The notes beneath the pieces are model-generated. The model did not search any database. It was not told where the DNA came from and worked only from the letters and a program-made list of their open reading frames with translations. Position numbers and translations under genes: made by a program. A stretch of DNA of 64,000 bases from Eutrigla gurnardus (lineage: Eukaryota; Chordata; Actinopteri; Perciformes; Triglidae), in NCBI GenBank assembly GCA_963514095.1, contig OY741270.1, positions 30,587,107-30,651,106 on the forward strand. The letters run 5' to 3'. Shown piece after piece: positions 21,701-35,400 of the stretch (the stretch's first letter is position 1; each line of letters opens with the position of its first letter).

Positions 21701-24700
21701 ACTGTCTGTTTCCAGTGACTAATTTCACTTCAGGTGCATTCTAGATGACTTCAGGTATCTTCTAACAAACTTACAGAAATGTTTGCTGTGGATTTTTTCA
21801 ATAAAACGCCCTGAAAATATATACTGTACAGTAAAATATTACATTTTCTTAAAAAATTAATTAAAATGTAACTGTCTGTTTCCAGTGACTAATTTCACTT
21901 CAGGTGCATTCTAGATGACTTCAGGTATCTTCTAACAAACTTACAGAAATGTTTGCTGTGGATTTTTTCAATAAAACGCCCTGAAAATATATACTGTACA
22001 GTAAAATATTACATTTTCTTAAAAAATTAATTAAAATGTAACTGTCTGTTTCCAGTGACTAATTTCACTTCTGGTGCATTCTAGATGACTTCAGGTATCT
22101 TCTCACAAACTTACAGAAATGTTTGCTGTGGATTCTTTCAATAAAACGCCTTTGGATATATACTGTACAGTAAAATATTACATTTTTTTTTAAATATTTA
22201 AAATTAAACCCTCTGTTTCCAATCACTAATTTCACTTCAGGTGCATTCTAGATGACCTCAGGTATCTTCTCCAGAAAAAAGCTGAATTTTTCACTGTGGA
22301 ATATATCAGAATAAAATGCCTTGGGATATTTGCTGCACAGTCAAATATGACATCTTAAAAAATTCATTAAAATGTAACTGTCTGTTTCCAGTGACTAATT
22401 TCACTTCAGGTGAATTCTAGATGACTTCAGGTATCTTCTCACAAACTTACAGAATAAAATGCCTTTGGATATTTCCTGCACAGTCAAATATGACATCTTA
22501 AAAAATTAATTAAAATGTAACTGTCTGTTTCCAGTGACTAATTTCACTTCAGGTGCATTCTAGATGACCTCAGGTATCTTCTCCAGAAAAAAAGCTGAAT
22601 TTTTCACTGTGGAATATATCAGAATAAAATGCCTTTGGATATTTCCTGCACAGTCAAATATGACATCTTAAAAAAATAATTAAAATGTAACTGTCTGTTT
22701 CCAGTGACTAATTTCACTTCAGGTGCATTCTAGATGACTTCAGGTATCTTCTCACAAACTTACAGAATAAAATGCCTTTGGATATTTCCTGCACAGTCAA
22801 ATATGACATCTTAAAAAATTAATTAAAATGTAACTGTCTGTTTCCAGTGACTAATTTCACTTCTGGTGCATTCTAGATGACCTCAGGTATCTTCTCCAGA
22901 AAAAAAGCTGAATTTTTCACTGTGGAATATATCAGAATAAAATGCCTTTGGATATTTCCTGCACAGTCAAATATGACATCTTAAAAAATTTATTAAAATG
23001 TAACTGTCTGTTTCCAGTGACTAATTTCACTTCAGGTGCATTCTAGATGACTTCAGGTATCTTCTCACAAACTTACAGAAATGTTTGCTGTGGATTCTTT
23101 CAATAAAACGCCTTTGGATATATACTGTACAGTAAAATATTACATTTTTTTTTAAATATTTAAAATTAAACCCTCTGTTTCCAATCACTAATTTCACTTC
23201 AGGTGCATTCTAGATGACCTCAGGTATCTTCTCCAGAAAAAAGCTGAATTTTTCACTGTGGAATATATCAGAATAAAATGCCTTGGGATATTTGCTGCAC
23301 AGTCAAATATGACATCTTAAAAAATTTATTAAAATGTAACTGTCTGTTTCCAGTGACTAATTTCACTTCAGGTGAATTCTAGATGACTTCAGGTATCTTC
23401 TCACAAACTTACAGAATAAAATGCCTTTGGATATTTCCTGCACAGTCAAATATGACATCTTAAAAAATTAATTAAAATGTAAATGTCTGTTTCCAGTGAC
23501 TAATTTCACTTCAGGTGCATTCTAGATGACTTCAGGTATCTTCTCACAAACTTACAGAATAAAATGCCTTTGGATATTTCCTGCACAGTCAAATATGACA
23601 TCTTAAAAAATTAATTAAAATGTAACTGTCTGTTTCCAGTGACTAATTTCACTTCAGGTGCATTCTAGATGACTTCAGGTATCTTCTAACAAACTTACAG
23701 AAATGTTTGCTGTGGATTTTTTCAATAAAACGCCCTGAAAATATATACTGTACAGTAAAATATTACATTTTCTTAAAAAATTAATTAAAATGTAACTGTC
23801 TGTTTCCAGTGACTAATTTCACTTCAGGTGCATTCTAGATGACTTCAGGTATCTTCTCACAAACTTACAGAAATGTTTGCTGTGGATTCTTTCAATAAAA
23901 CGCCTTTGGATATATACTGTACAGTAAAATATTACATTTTTTTTTAAATATTTAAAATTAAACCCTCTGTTTCCAATCACTAATTTCACTTCAGGTGCAT
24001 TCTAGATGACCTCAGGTATCTTCTCCAGAAAAAAAGCTGAATTTTTCACTGTGGAATATATCAGAATAAAATGCCTTTGGATATTTCCTGCACAGTCAAA
24101 TATGACATCTTAAAAAATTCATTAAAATGTAACTGTCTGTTTCCAGTGACTAATTTCACTTCAGGTGAATTCTAGATGACTTCAGGTATCTTCTCACAAA
24201 CTTACAGAATAAAATGCCTTTGGATATTTCCTGCACAGTCAAATATGACATCTTAAAAAATTAATTAAAATGTAACTGTCTGTTTCCAGTGACTAATTTC
24301 ACTTCAGGTGCATTCTAGATGACCTCAGGTATCTTCTCCAGAAAAAAAGCTGAATTTTTCACTGTGGAATATATCAGAATAAAATGCCTTTGGATATTTC
24401 CTGCACAGTCAAATATGACATCTTAAAAAAATAATTAAAATGTAACTGTCTGTTTCCAGTGACTAATTTCACTTCAGGTGCATTCTAGATGACTTCAGGT
24501 ATCTTCTCACAAACTTACAGAATAAAATGCCTTTGGATATTTCCTGCACAGTCAAATATGACATCTTAAAAAATTAATTAAAATGTAACTGTCTGTTTCC
24601 AGTGACTAATTTCACTTCTGGTGCATTCTAGATGACCTCAGGTATCTTCTCCAGAAAAAAAGCTGAATTTTTCACTGTGGAATATATCAGAATAAAATGC

Positions 24701-25096
24701 CTTTGGATATTTCCTGCACAGTCAAATATGACATCTTAAAAAATTTATTAAAATGTAACTGTCTGTTTCCAGTGACTAATTTCACTTCAGGTGCATTCTA
24801 GATGACTTCAGGTATCTTCTCACAAACTTACAGAAATGTTTGCTGTGGATTCTTTCAATAAAACGCCTTTGGATATATACTGTACAGTAAAATATTACAT
24901 TTTTTTTTAAATATTTAAAATTAAACCCTCTGTTTCCAATCACTAATTTCACTTCAGGTGCATTCTAGATGACCTCAGGTATCTTCTCCAGAAAAAAGCT
25001 GAATTTTTCACTGTGGAATATATCAGAATAAAATGCCTTGGGATATTTGCTGCACAGTCAAATATGACATCTTAAAAAATTCATTAAAATGTAACT
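15770..25096. repeat. Dispersed higher-order duplication at 7103-bp offset
   Basis: Segments about 15.77-17.99 kb and 22.87-25.10 kb match at +7103. Shared rare variants are TGTAAATGTCTG (16371/23474), GGTGAATTC (16271/23374 and 17061/24164, same offset), the CCCTGAAAA D monomer (16631/23734) and TTAAAAAAATAATT (17321/24424). The match ends abruptly at 25096, where a scar junction begins. The middle is not the same sequence, so this is a mosaic and not a simple tandem pair. Confidence 0.7.
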
Positions 25097-28000
25097 GAAT
25101 AAAATGCCTTTGGATATTTCCTGCACAGTCAAATATGACATCTTAAAAAATTAATTAAAATGTAACTGTCTGTTTCCAGTGACTAATTTCACTTCAGGTG
25201 CATTCTAGATGACTTCAGGTATCTTCTAACAAACTTACAGAAATGTTTGCTGTGGATTTTTTCAATAAAACGCCCTGAAAATATATACTGTACAGTAAAA
25301 TATTACATTTTCTTAAAAAATTAATTAAAATGTAACTGTCTGTTTCCAGTGACTAATTTCACTTCAGGTGCATTCTAGATGACTTCAGGTATCTTCTCAC
25401 AAACTTACAGAAATGTTTGCTGTGGATTCTTTCAATAAAACGCCTTTGGATATATACTGTACAGTAAAATATTACATTTTTTTTTAAATATTTAAAATTA
25501 AACCCTCTGCTTCAGGTATCTTCTCACAAACTTACAGAAATGTTTGCTGTGGATTCTTTCAATAAAACGCCTTTGGATATATACTGTACAGTAAAATATT
25601 ACATTTTTTTTTAAATATTTAAAATTAAACCCTCTGTTTCCAATTTACAGAATAAAATGCCTTTGGATATTTCCTGCACAGTCAAATATGACATCTTAAA
25701 AAATTAATTAAAATGTAACTGTCTGTTTCCAGTGACTAATTTCACTTCTGGTGCATTCTAGATGACTTCAGGTATCTTCTCACAAACTTACAGAAATGTT
25801 TGCTGTGGATTCTTTCAATAAAACGCCTTTGGATATATACTGTACAGTAAAATATTACATTTTTTTTTAAATATTTAAAATTAAACCCTCTGTTTCCAAT
25901 CACTAATTTCACTTCAGGTGCATTCTAGATGACCTCAGGTATCTTCTCCAGAAAAAAGCTGAATTTTTCACTGTGGAATATATCAGAATAAAATGCCTTG
26001 GGATATTTGCTGCACAGTCAAATATGACATCTTAAAAAATTCATTAAAATGTAACTGTCTGTTTCCAGTGACTAATTTCACTTCAGGTGAATTCTAGATG
26101 ACTTCAGGTATCTTCTCACAAACTTACAGAATAAAAAAAAAAATTCATTAAAATGTAACTGTCTGTTTCCAGTGACTAATTTCACTTCAGGTGCATTCTA
26201 GATGACTTCAGGTATCTTCTCACAAACTTACAGAATAAAATGCCTTTGGATATTTCCTGCACAGTCAAATATGACATCTTAAAAAATTAATTAAAATGTA
26301 ACTGTCTGTTTCCAGTGACTAATTTCACTTCAGGTGCATTCTAGATGACCTCAGGTATCTTCTCCAGAAAAAAAGCTGAATTTTTCACTGTGGAATATAT
26401 CAGAATAAAATGCCTTTGGATATTTCCTGCACAGTCAAATATGACATCTTAAAACATTTATTAAAATGTAACTGTCTGTTTCCAGTGACTAATTTCACTT
26501 CAGGTGCATTCTAGATGACTTCAGGTATCTTCTCACAAACTTACAGAATAAAATGCCTTTGGATATTTCCTGCACAGTCAAATATGACATCTTAAAAAAT
26601 TAATTAAAATGTAACTGTCTGTTTCCAGTGACTAATTTCACTTCAGGTGCATTCTAGATGACTTCAGGTATCTTCTAACAAACTTACAGAAATGTTTGCT
26701 GTGGATTTTTTCAATAAAACGCCCTGAAAATATATACTGTACAGTAAAATATTACATTTTCTTAAAAAATTAATTAAAATGTAACTGTCTGTTTCCAGTG
26801 ACTAATTTCACTTCAGGTGCATTCTAGATGACTTCAGGTATCTTCTCACAAACTTACAGAAATGTTTGCTGTGGATTCTTTCAATAAAACGCCTTTGGAT
26901 ATATACTGTACAGTAAAATATTACATTTTTTTTTAAATATTTAAAATTAAACCCTCTGCTTCAGGTATCTTCTCACAAACTTACAGAAATGTTTGCTGTG
27001 GATTCTTTCAATAAAACGCCTTTGGATATATACTGTACAGTAAAATATTACATTTTTTTTTAAATATTTAAAATTAAACCCTCTGTTTCCAATTTACAGA
27101 ATAAAATGCCTTTGGATATTTCCTGCACAGTCAAATATGACATCTTAAAAAATTAATTAAAATGTAACTGTCTGTTTCCAGTGACTAATTTCACTTCTGG
27201 TGCATTCTAGATGACTTCAGGTATCTTCTCACAAACTTACAGAAATGTTTGCTGTGGATTCTTTCAATAAAACGCCTTTGGATATATACTGTACAGTAAA
27301 ATATTACATTTTTTTTTAAATATTTAAAATTAAACCCTCTGTTTCCAATCACTAATTTCACTTCAGGTGCATTCTAGATGACCTCAGGTATCTTCTCCAG
27401 AAAAAAGCTGAATTTTTCACTGTGGAATATATCAGAATAAAATGCCTTGGGATATTTGCTGCACAGTCAAATATGACATCTTAAAAAATTCATTAAAATG
27501 TAACTGTCTGTTTCCAGTGACTAATTTCACTTCAGGTGAATTCTAGATGACTTCAGGTATCTTCTCACAAACTTACAGAATAAAAAAAAAAATTCATTAA
27601 AATGTAACTGTCTGTTTCCAGTGACTAATTTCACTTCAGGTGCATTCTAGATGACTTCAGGTATCTTCTCACAAACTTACAGAATAAAATGCCTTTGGAT
27701 ATTTCCTGCACAGTCAAATATGACATCTTAAAAAATTAATTAAAATGTAACTGTCTGTTTCCAGTGACTAATTTCACTTCAGGTGCATTCTAGATGACCT
27801 CAGGTATCTTCTCCAGAAAAAAAGCTGAATTTTTCACTGTGGAATATATCAGAATAAAATGCCTTTGGATATTTCCTGCACAGTCAAATATGACATCTTA
27901 AAACATTTATTAAAATGTAACTGTCTGTTTCCAGTGACTAATTTCACTTCAGGTGCATTCTAGATGACTTCAGGTATCTTCTCACAAACTTACAGAATAA

Positions 28001-29460
28001 AATGCCTTTGGATATTTCCTGCACAGTCAAATATGACATCTTAAAATATTAATTAAAATGTAACTGTCTGTTTCCAGTGACTAATTTCCCTTCAGGTGCA
28101 TTCTAGATGACCTCAGGTATCTTCTCCAGAAAAAAAGCTGAATTTTTCACTGTGGAATATATCAGAATAAAATGCCTTTGGATATTTCCTGCACAGTCAA
28201 ATATGACATCTTAAAAAATTAATTAAAATGTAATTGTCTGTTTCCAGTGACTAATTTCACTTCACGTGCATTCTAGATGACCTCAGGTATCTTCTCCAGA
28301 AAAAAAAGCTGAATTTTTCACTGTGGAATATATCAGAATAAAATGCCTTTGGATATTTCCTGCACAGTCAAATATGACATCTTAAAAAATTAATTAAAAT
28401 GTAATTGTCTGTTTCCAGTGACTAATTTCACTTCAGGTGCATTCTAGATGACTTCAGGTATCTTCTAACAAACTTACAGAAATGTTTGCTGTGGATTTTT
28501 TCAATAAAACGCCCTGAAAATATATACTGTACAGTAAAATATTACATTTTCTTAAAAAATTAATTAAAATGTAACTGTCTGTTTCCAGTGACTAATTTCA
28601 CTTCAGGTGCATTCTAGATGACTTCAGGTATCTTCTAACAAACTTACAGAAATGTTTGCTGTGGATTTTTTCAATAAAACGCCCTGAAAATATATACTGT
28701 ACAGTAAAATATTACATTTTCTTAAAAAATTAATTAAAATGTAACTGTCTGTTTCCAGTGACTAATTTCACTTCTGGTGCATTCTAGATGACTTCAGGTA
28801 TCTTCTCACAAACTTACAGAAATGTTTGCTGTGGATTCTTTCAATAAAACGCCTTTGGATATATACTGTACAGTAAAATATTACATTTTTTTTTAAATAT
28901 TTAAAATTAAACCCTCTGTTTCCAATCACTAATTTCACTTCAGGTGCATTCTAGATGACCTCAGGTATCTTCTCCAGAAAAAAGCTGAATTTTTCACTGT
29001 GGAATATATCAGAATAAAATGCCTTGGGATATTTGCTGCACAGTCAAATATGACATCTTAAAAAATTCATTAAAATGTAACTGTCTGTTTCCAGTGACTA
29101 ATTTCACTTCAGGTGAATTCTAGATGACTTCAGGTATCTTCTCACAAACTTACAGAATAAAATGCCTTTGGATATTTCCTGCACAGTCAAATATGACATC
29201 TTAAAAAATTAATTAAAATGTAACTGTCTGTTTCCAGTGACTAATTTCACTTCAGGTGCATTCTAGATGACCTCAGGTATCTTCTCCAGAAAAAAAGCTG
29301 AATTTTTCACTGTGGAATATATCAGAATAAAATGCCTTTGGATATTTCCTGCACAGTCAAATATGACATCTTAAAAAAATAATTAAAATGTAACTGTCTG
29401 TTTCCAGTGACTAATTTCACTTCAGGTGCATTCTAGATGACTTCAGGTATCTTCTCACAA
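19080..29460. repeat. Dispersed higher-order duplication at 8824-bp offset
   Basis: The TTTCCCTTC variant (19264/28088), a back-to-back pair of D monomers (GCCCTG at 19687/28511) and TTAAAAAAATAATT (20547/29371) recur at +8824. The match covers about 19.1-20.6 kb against 27.9-29.45 kb. A third double-D block near 21.8-22.0 kb sits about 2121 bp from the first. Confidence 0.7.
25097..27994. repeat. Recent tandem duplication, unit 1449 bp, with scarred monomers
   Basis: Copies are 25097-26545 and 26546-27994. Abnormal joins occur in both: CCCTCTGCTTCAGG (25510/26959), where about 40 bp between CTCTG and CTTCAGG are missing; TTCCAATTTACAGAATAAAA near 25644 and 27093; and a GAATA11-type A-run leading into TTCATT (26131/27580), where most of a monomer interior is missing. 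AAAACATTTA (26451/27900) is also shared. At the left edge, ACTGAATAAAATGCC (25095) joins two monomers out of register. The deletions predate the duplication. Confidence 0.88.
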
Positions 29461-32400
29461 ACTTACAGAATAAAATGCCTTTGGATATTTCCTGCACAGT
29501 CAAATATGACATCTTAAAAAATTAATTAAAATGTAACTGTCTGTTTCCAGTGACTAATTTCACTTCTGGTGCATTCTAGATGACCTCAGGTATCTTCTCC
29601 AGAAAAAAAGCTGAATTTTTCACTGTGGAATATATCAGAATAAAATGCCTTTGGATATTTCCTGCACAGTCAAATATGACATCTTAAAAAATTTATTAAA
29701 ATGTAACTGTCTGTTTCCAGTGACTAATTTCACTTCAGGTGCATTCTAGATGACTTCAGGTATCTTCTCACAAACTTACAGAAATGTTTGCTGTGGATTC
29801 TTTCAATAAAACGCCTTTGGATATATACTGTACAGTAAAATATTACATTTTTTTTTAAATATTTAAAATTAAACCCTCTGTTTCCAATCACTAATTTCAC
29901 TTCAGGTGCATTCTAGATGACTTCAGGTATCTTCTCACAAACTTACAGAATAAAATGCCTTTGGATATTTCCTGCACAGTCAAATATGACATCTTAAAAA
30001 ATTAATTAAAATGTAACTGTCTGTTTCCAGTGACTAATTTCACTTCAGGTGAATTCTAGATGACTTCAGGTATCTTCTCACAAACTTACAGAATAAAATG
30101 CCTTTGGATATTTCCTGCACAGTCAAATATGACATCTTAAAAAATTAATTAAAATGTAACTGTCTGTTTCCAGTGACTAATTTCACTTCAGGTGCATTCT
30201 AGATGACCTCAGGTATCTTCTCCAGAAAAAAAGCTGAATTTTTCACTGTGGAATATATCAGAATAAAATGCCTTTGGATATTTCCTGCACAGTCAAATAT
30301 GACATCTTAAAAAAATAATTAAAATGTAACTGTCTGTTTCCAGTGACTAATTTCACTTCAGGTGCATTCTAGATGACTTCAGGTATCTTCTCACAAACTT
30401 ACAGAATAAAATGCCTTTGGATATTTCCTGCACAGTCAAATATGACATCTTAAAAAATTAATTAAAATGTAACTGTCTGTTTCCAGTGACTAATTTCACT
30501 TCTGGTGCATTCTAGATGACTTCAGGTATCTTCTCACAAACTTACAGAAATGTTTGCTGTGGATTCTTTCAATAAAACGCCTTTGGATATATACTGTACA
30601 GTAAAATATTACATTTTTTTTTAAATATTTAAAATTAAACCCTCTGTTTCCAATCACTAATTTCACTTCAGGTGCATTCTAGATGACCTCAGGTATCTTC
30701 TCCAGAAAAAAGCTGAATTTTTCACTGTGGAATATATCAGAATAAAATGCCTTGGGATATTTGCTGCACAGTCAAATATGACATCTTAAAAAATTCATTA
30801 AAATGTAACTGTCTGTTTCCAGTGACTAATTTCACTTCAGGTGAATTCTAGATGACTTCAGGTATCTTCTCACAAACTTACAGAATAAAATGCCTTTGGA
30901 TATTTCCTGCACAGTCAAATATGACATCTTAAAAAATTAATTAAAATGTAACTGTCTGTTTCCAGTGACTAATTTCACTTCAGGTGCATTCTAGATGACC
31001 TCAGGTATCTTCTCCAGAAAAAAAGCTGAATTTTTCACTGTGGAATATATCAGAATAAAATGCCTTTGGATATTTCCTGCACAGTCAAATATGACATCTT
31101 AAAAAATTAATTAAAATGTAACTGTCTGTTTCCAGTGACTAATTTCACTTCAGGTGCATTCTAGATGACTTCAGGTATCTTCTCACAAACTTACAGAATA
31201 AAATGCCTTTGGATATTTCCTGCACAGTCAAATATGACATCTTAAAAAATTAATTAAAATGTAACTGTCTGTTTCCAGTGACTAATTTCACTTCTGGTGC
31301 ATTCTAGATGACTTCAGGTATCTTCTCACAAACTTACAGAAATGTTTGCTGTGGATTCTTTCAATAAAACGCCTTTGGATATATACTGTACAGTAAAATA
31401 TTACATTTTTTTTTAAATATTTAAAATTAAACCCTCTGTTTCCAATCACTAATTTCACTTCAGGTGCATTCTAGATGACCTCAGGTATCTTCTCCAGAAA
31501 AAAGCTGAATTTTTCACTGTGGAATATATCAGAATAAAATGCCTTGGGATATTTGCTGCACAGTCAAATATGACATCTTAAAAAATTCATTAAAATGTAA
31601 CTGTCTGTTTCCAGTGACTAATTTCACTTCAGGTGCATTCTAGATGACTTCAGGTATCTTCTCACAAACTTACAGAATAAAATGCCTTTGGATATTTCCT
31701 GCACAGTCAAATATGACATCTTAAAAAATTAATTAAAATGTAACTGTCTGTTTCCAGTGACTAATTTCACTTCAGGTGCATTCTAGATGACCTCAGGTAT
31801 CTTCTCCAGAAAAAAAGCTGAATTTTTCACTGTGGAATATATCAGAATAAAATGCCTTTGGATATTTCCTGCACAGTCAAATATGACATCTTAAAAAATT
31901 TATTAAAATGTAAGTGTCTGTTTCCAGTGACTAATTTCACTTCAGGTGCATTCTAGATGACTTCAGGTATCTTCTCACAAACTTACAGAATAAAATGCCT
32001 TTGGATATTTCCTGCACAGTCAAATATGACATCTTAAAATATTAATTAAAATGTAACTGTCTGTTTCCAGTGACTAATTTCCCTTCAGGTGCATTCTAGA
32101 TGACCTCAGGTATCTTCTCCAGAAAAAAAGCTGAATTTTTCACTGTGGAATATATCAGAATAAAATGCCTTTGGATATTTCCTGCACAGTCAAATATGAC
32201 ATCTTAAAAAATTAATTAAAATGTAACTGTCTGTTTCCAGTGACTAATTTCACTTCAGGTGCATTCTAGATGACCTCAGGTATCTTCTCCAGAAAAAAAG
32301 CTGAATTTTTCACTGTGGAATATATCAGAATAAAATGCCTTTGGATATTTCCTGCACAGTCAAATATGACATCTTAAAAAATTTATTAAAATGTAACTGT

Positions 32401-35400
32401 CTGTTTCCAGTGACTAATTTCACTTCAGGTGCATTCTAGATGACTTCAGGTATCTTCTAACAAACTTACAGAAATGTTTGCTGTGGATTTTTTCAATAAA
32501 ACGCCCTGAAAATATATACTGTACAGTAAAATATTACATTTTCTTAAAAAATTAATTAAAATGTAACTGTCTGTTTCCAGTGACTAATTTCACTTCTGGT
32601 GCATTCTAGATGACTTCAGGTATCTTCTCACAAACTTACAGAATAAAATGCCTTTGGATATTTCCTGCACAGTCAAATATGACATCTTAAAAAATTAATT
32701 AAAATGTAACTGTCTGTTTCCAGTGACTAATTTCACTTCAGGTGCATTCTAGATGACCTCAGGTATCTTCTCCAGAAAAAAAGCTGAATTTTTCACTGTG
32801 GAATATATCAGAATAAAATGCCTTTGGATATTTCCTGCACAGTCAAATATGACATCTTAAAAAATTAATTAAAATGTAACTGTCTGTTTCCAGTGACTAA
32901 TTTCACTTCAGGTGCATTCTAGATGACTTCAGGTATCTTCTCACAAACTTACAGAATAAAATGCCTTTGGATATTTCCTGCACAGTCAAATATGACATCT
33001 TAAAAAATTAATTAAAATGTAACTGTCTGTTTCCAGTGACTAATTTCACTTCAGGTGCATTCTAGATGACTTCAGGTATCTTCTCACAAACTTACAGAAT
33101 AAAATGCCTTTGGATATTTCCTGCACAGTCAAATATGACATCTTAAAAAATTAATTAAAATGTAACTGTCTGTTTCCAGTGACTAATTTCACTTCTGGTG
33201 CATTCTAGATGACTTCAGGTATCTTCTCACAAACTTACAGAAATGTTTGCTGTGGATTCTTTCAATAAAACGCCTTTGGATATATACTGTACAGTAAAAT
33301 ATTACATTTTTTTTTAAATATTTAAAATTAAACCCTCTGTTTCCAATCACTAATTTCACTTCAGGTGCATTCTAGATGACCTCAGGTATCTTCTCCAGAA
33401 AAAAGCTGAATTTTTCACTGTGGAATATATCAGAATAAAATGCCTTGGGATATTTGCTGCACAGTCAAATATGACATCTTAAAAAATTCATTAAAATGTA
33501 ACTGTCTGTTTCCAGTGACTAATTTCACTTCAGGTGCATTCTAGATGACTTCAGGTATCTTCTCACAAACTTACAGAATAAAATGCCTTTGGATATTTCC
33601 TGCACAGTCAAATATGACATCTTAAAAAATTAATTAAAATGTAACTGTCTGTTTCCAGTGACTAATTTCACTTCAGGTGCATTCTAGATGACCTCAGGTA
33701 TCTTCTCCAGAAAAAAAGCTGAATTTTTCACTGTGGAATATATCAGAATAAAATGCCTTTGGATATTTCCTGCACAGTCAAATATGACATCTTAAAAAAT
33801 TTATTAAAATGTAACTGTCTGTTTCCAGTGACTAATTTCACTTCAGGTGCATTCTAGATGACTTCAGGTATCTTCTCACAAACTTACAGAATAAAATGCC
33901 TTTGGATATTTCCTGCACAGTCAAATATGACATCTTAAAATATTAATTAAAATGTAACTGTCTGTTTCCAGTGACTAATTTCCCTTCAGGTGCATTCTAG
34001 ATGACCTCAGGTATCTTCTCCAGAAAAAAAGCTGAATTTTTCACTGTGGAATATATCAGAATAAAATGCCTTTGGATATTTCCTGCACAGTCAAATATGA
34101 CATCTTAAAAAATTAATTAAAATGTAACTGTCTGTTTCCAGTGACTAATTTCACTTCAGGTGCATTCTAGATGACCTCAGGTATCTTCTCCAGAAAAAAA
34201 GCTGAATTTTTCACTGTGGAATATATCAGAATAAAATGCCTTTGGATATTTCCTGCACAGTCAAATATGACATCTTAAAAAATTTATTAAAATGTAACTG
34301 TCTGTTTCCAGTGACTAATTTCACTTCAGGTGCATTCTAGATGACTTCAGGTATCTTCTAACAAACTTACAGAAATGTTTGCTGTGGATTTTTTCAATAA
34401 AACGCCCTGAAAATATATACTGTACAGTAAAATATTACATTTTCTTAAAAAATTAATTAAAATGTAACTGTCTGTTTCCAGTGACTAATTTCACTTCTGG
34501 TGCATTCTAGATGACTTCAGGTATCTTCTCACAAACTTACAGAATAAAATGCCTTTGGATATTTCCTGCACAGTCAAATATGACATCTTAAAAAATTAAT
34601 TAAAATGTAACTGTCTGTTTCCAGTGACTAATTTCACTTCAGGTGCATTCTAGATGACCTCAGGTATCTTCTCCAGAAAAAAAGCTGAATTTTTCACTGT
34701 GGAATATATCAGAATAAAATGCCTTTGGATATTTCCTGCACAGTCAAATATGACATCTTAAAAAATTAATTAAAATGTAACTGTCTGTTTCCAGTGACTA
34801 ATTTCACTTCAGGTGCATTCTAGATGACTTCAGGTATCTTCTCACAAACTTACAGAATAAAATGCCTTTGGATATTTCCTGCACAGTCAAATATGACATC
34901 TTAAAAAATTAATTAAAATGTAACTGTCTGTTTCCAGTGACTAATTTCACTTCTGGTGCATTCTAGATGACTTCAGGTATCTTCTCACAAACTTACAGAA
35001 ATGTTTGCTGTGGATTCTTTCAATAAAACGCCTTTGGATATATACTGTACAGTAAAATATTACATTTTTTTTTAAATATTTAAAATTAAACCCTCTGTTT
35101 CCAATCACTAATTTCACTTCAGGTGCATTCTAGATGACCTCAGGTATCTTCTCCAGAAAAAAGCTGAATTTTTCACTGTGGAATATATCAGAATAAAATG
35201 CCTTGGGATATTTGCTGCACAGTCAAATATGACATCTTAAAAAATTCATTAAAATGTAACTGTCTGTTTCCAGTGACTAATTTCACTTCAGGTGCATTCT
35301 AGATGACTTCAGGTATCTTCTCACAAACTTACAGAATAAAATGCCTTTGGATATTTCCTGCACAGTCAAATATGACATCTTAAAAAATTAATTAAAATGT

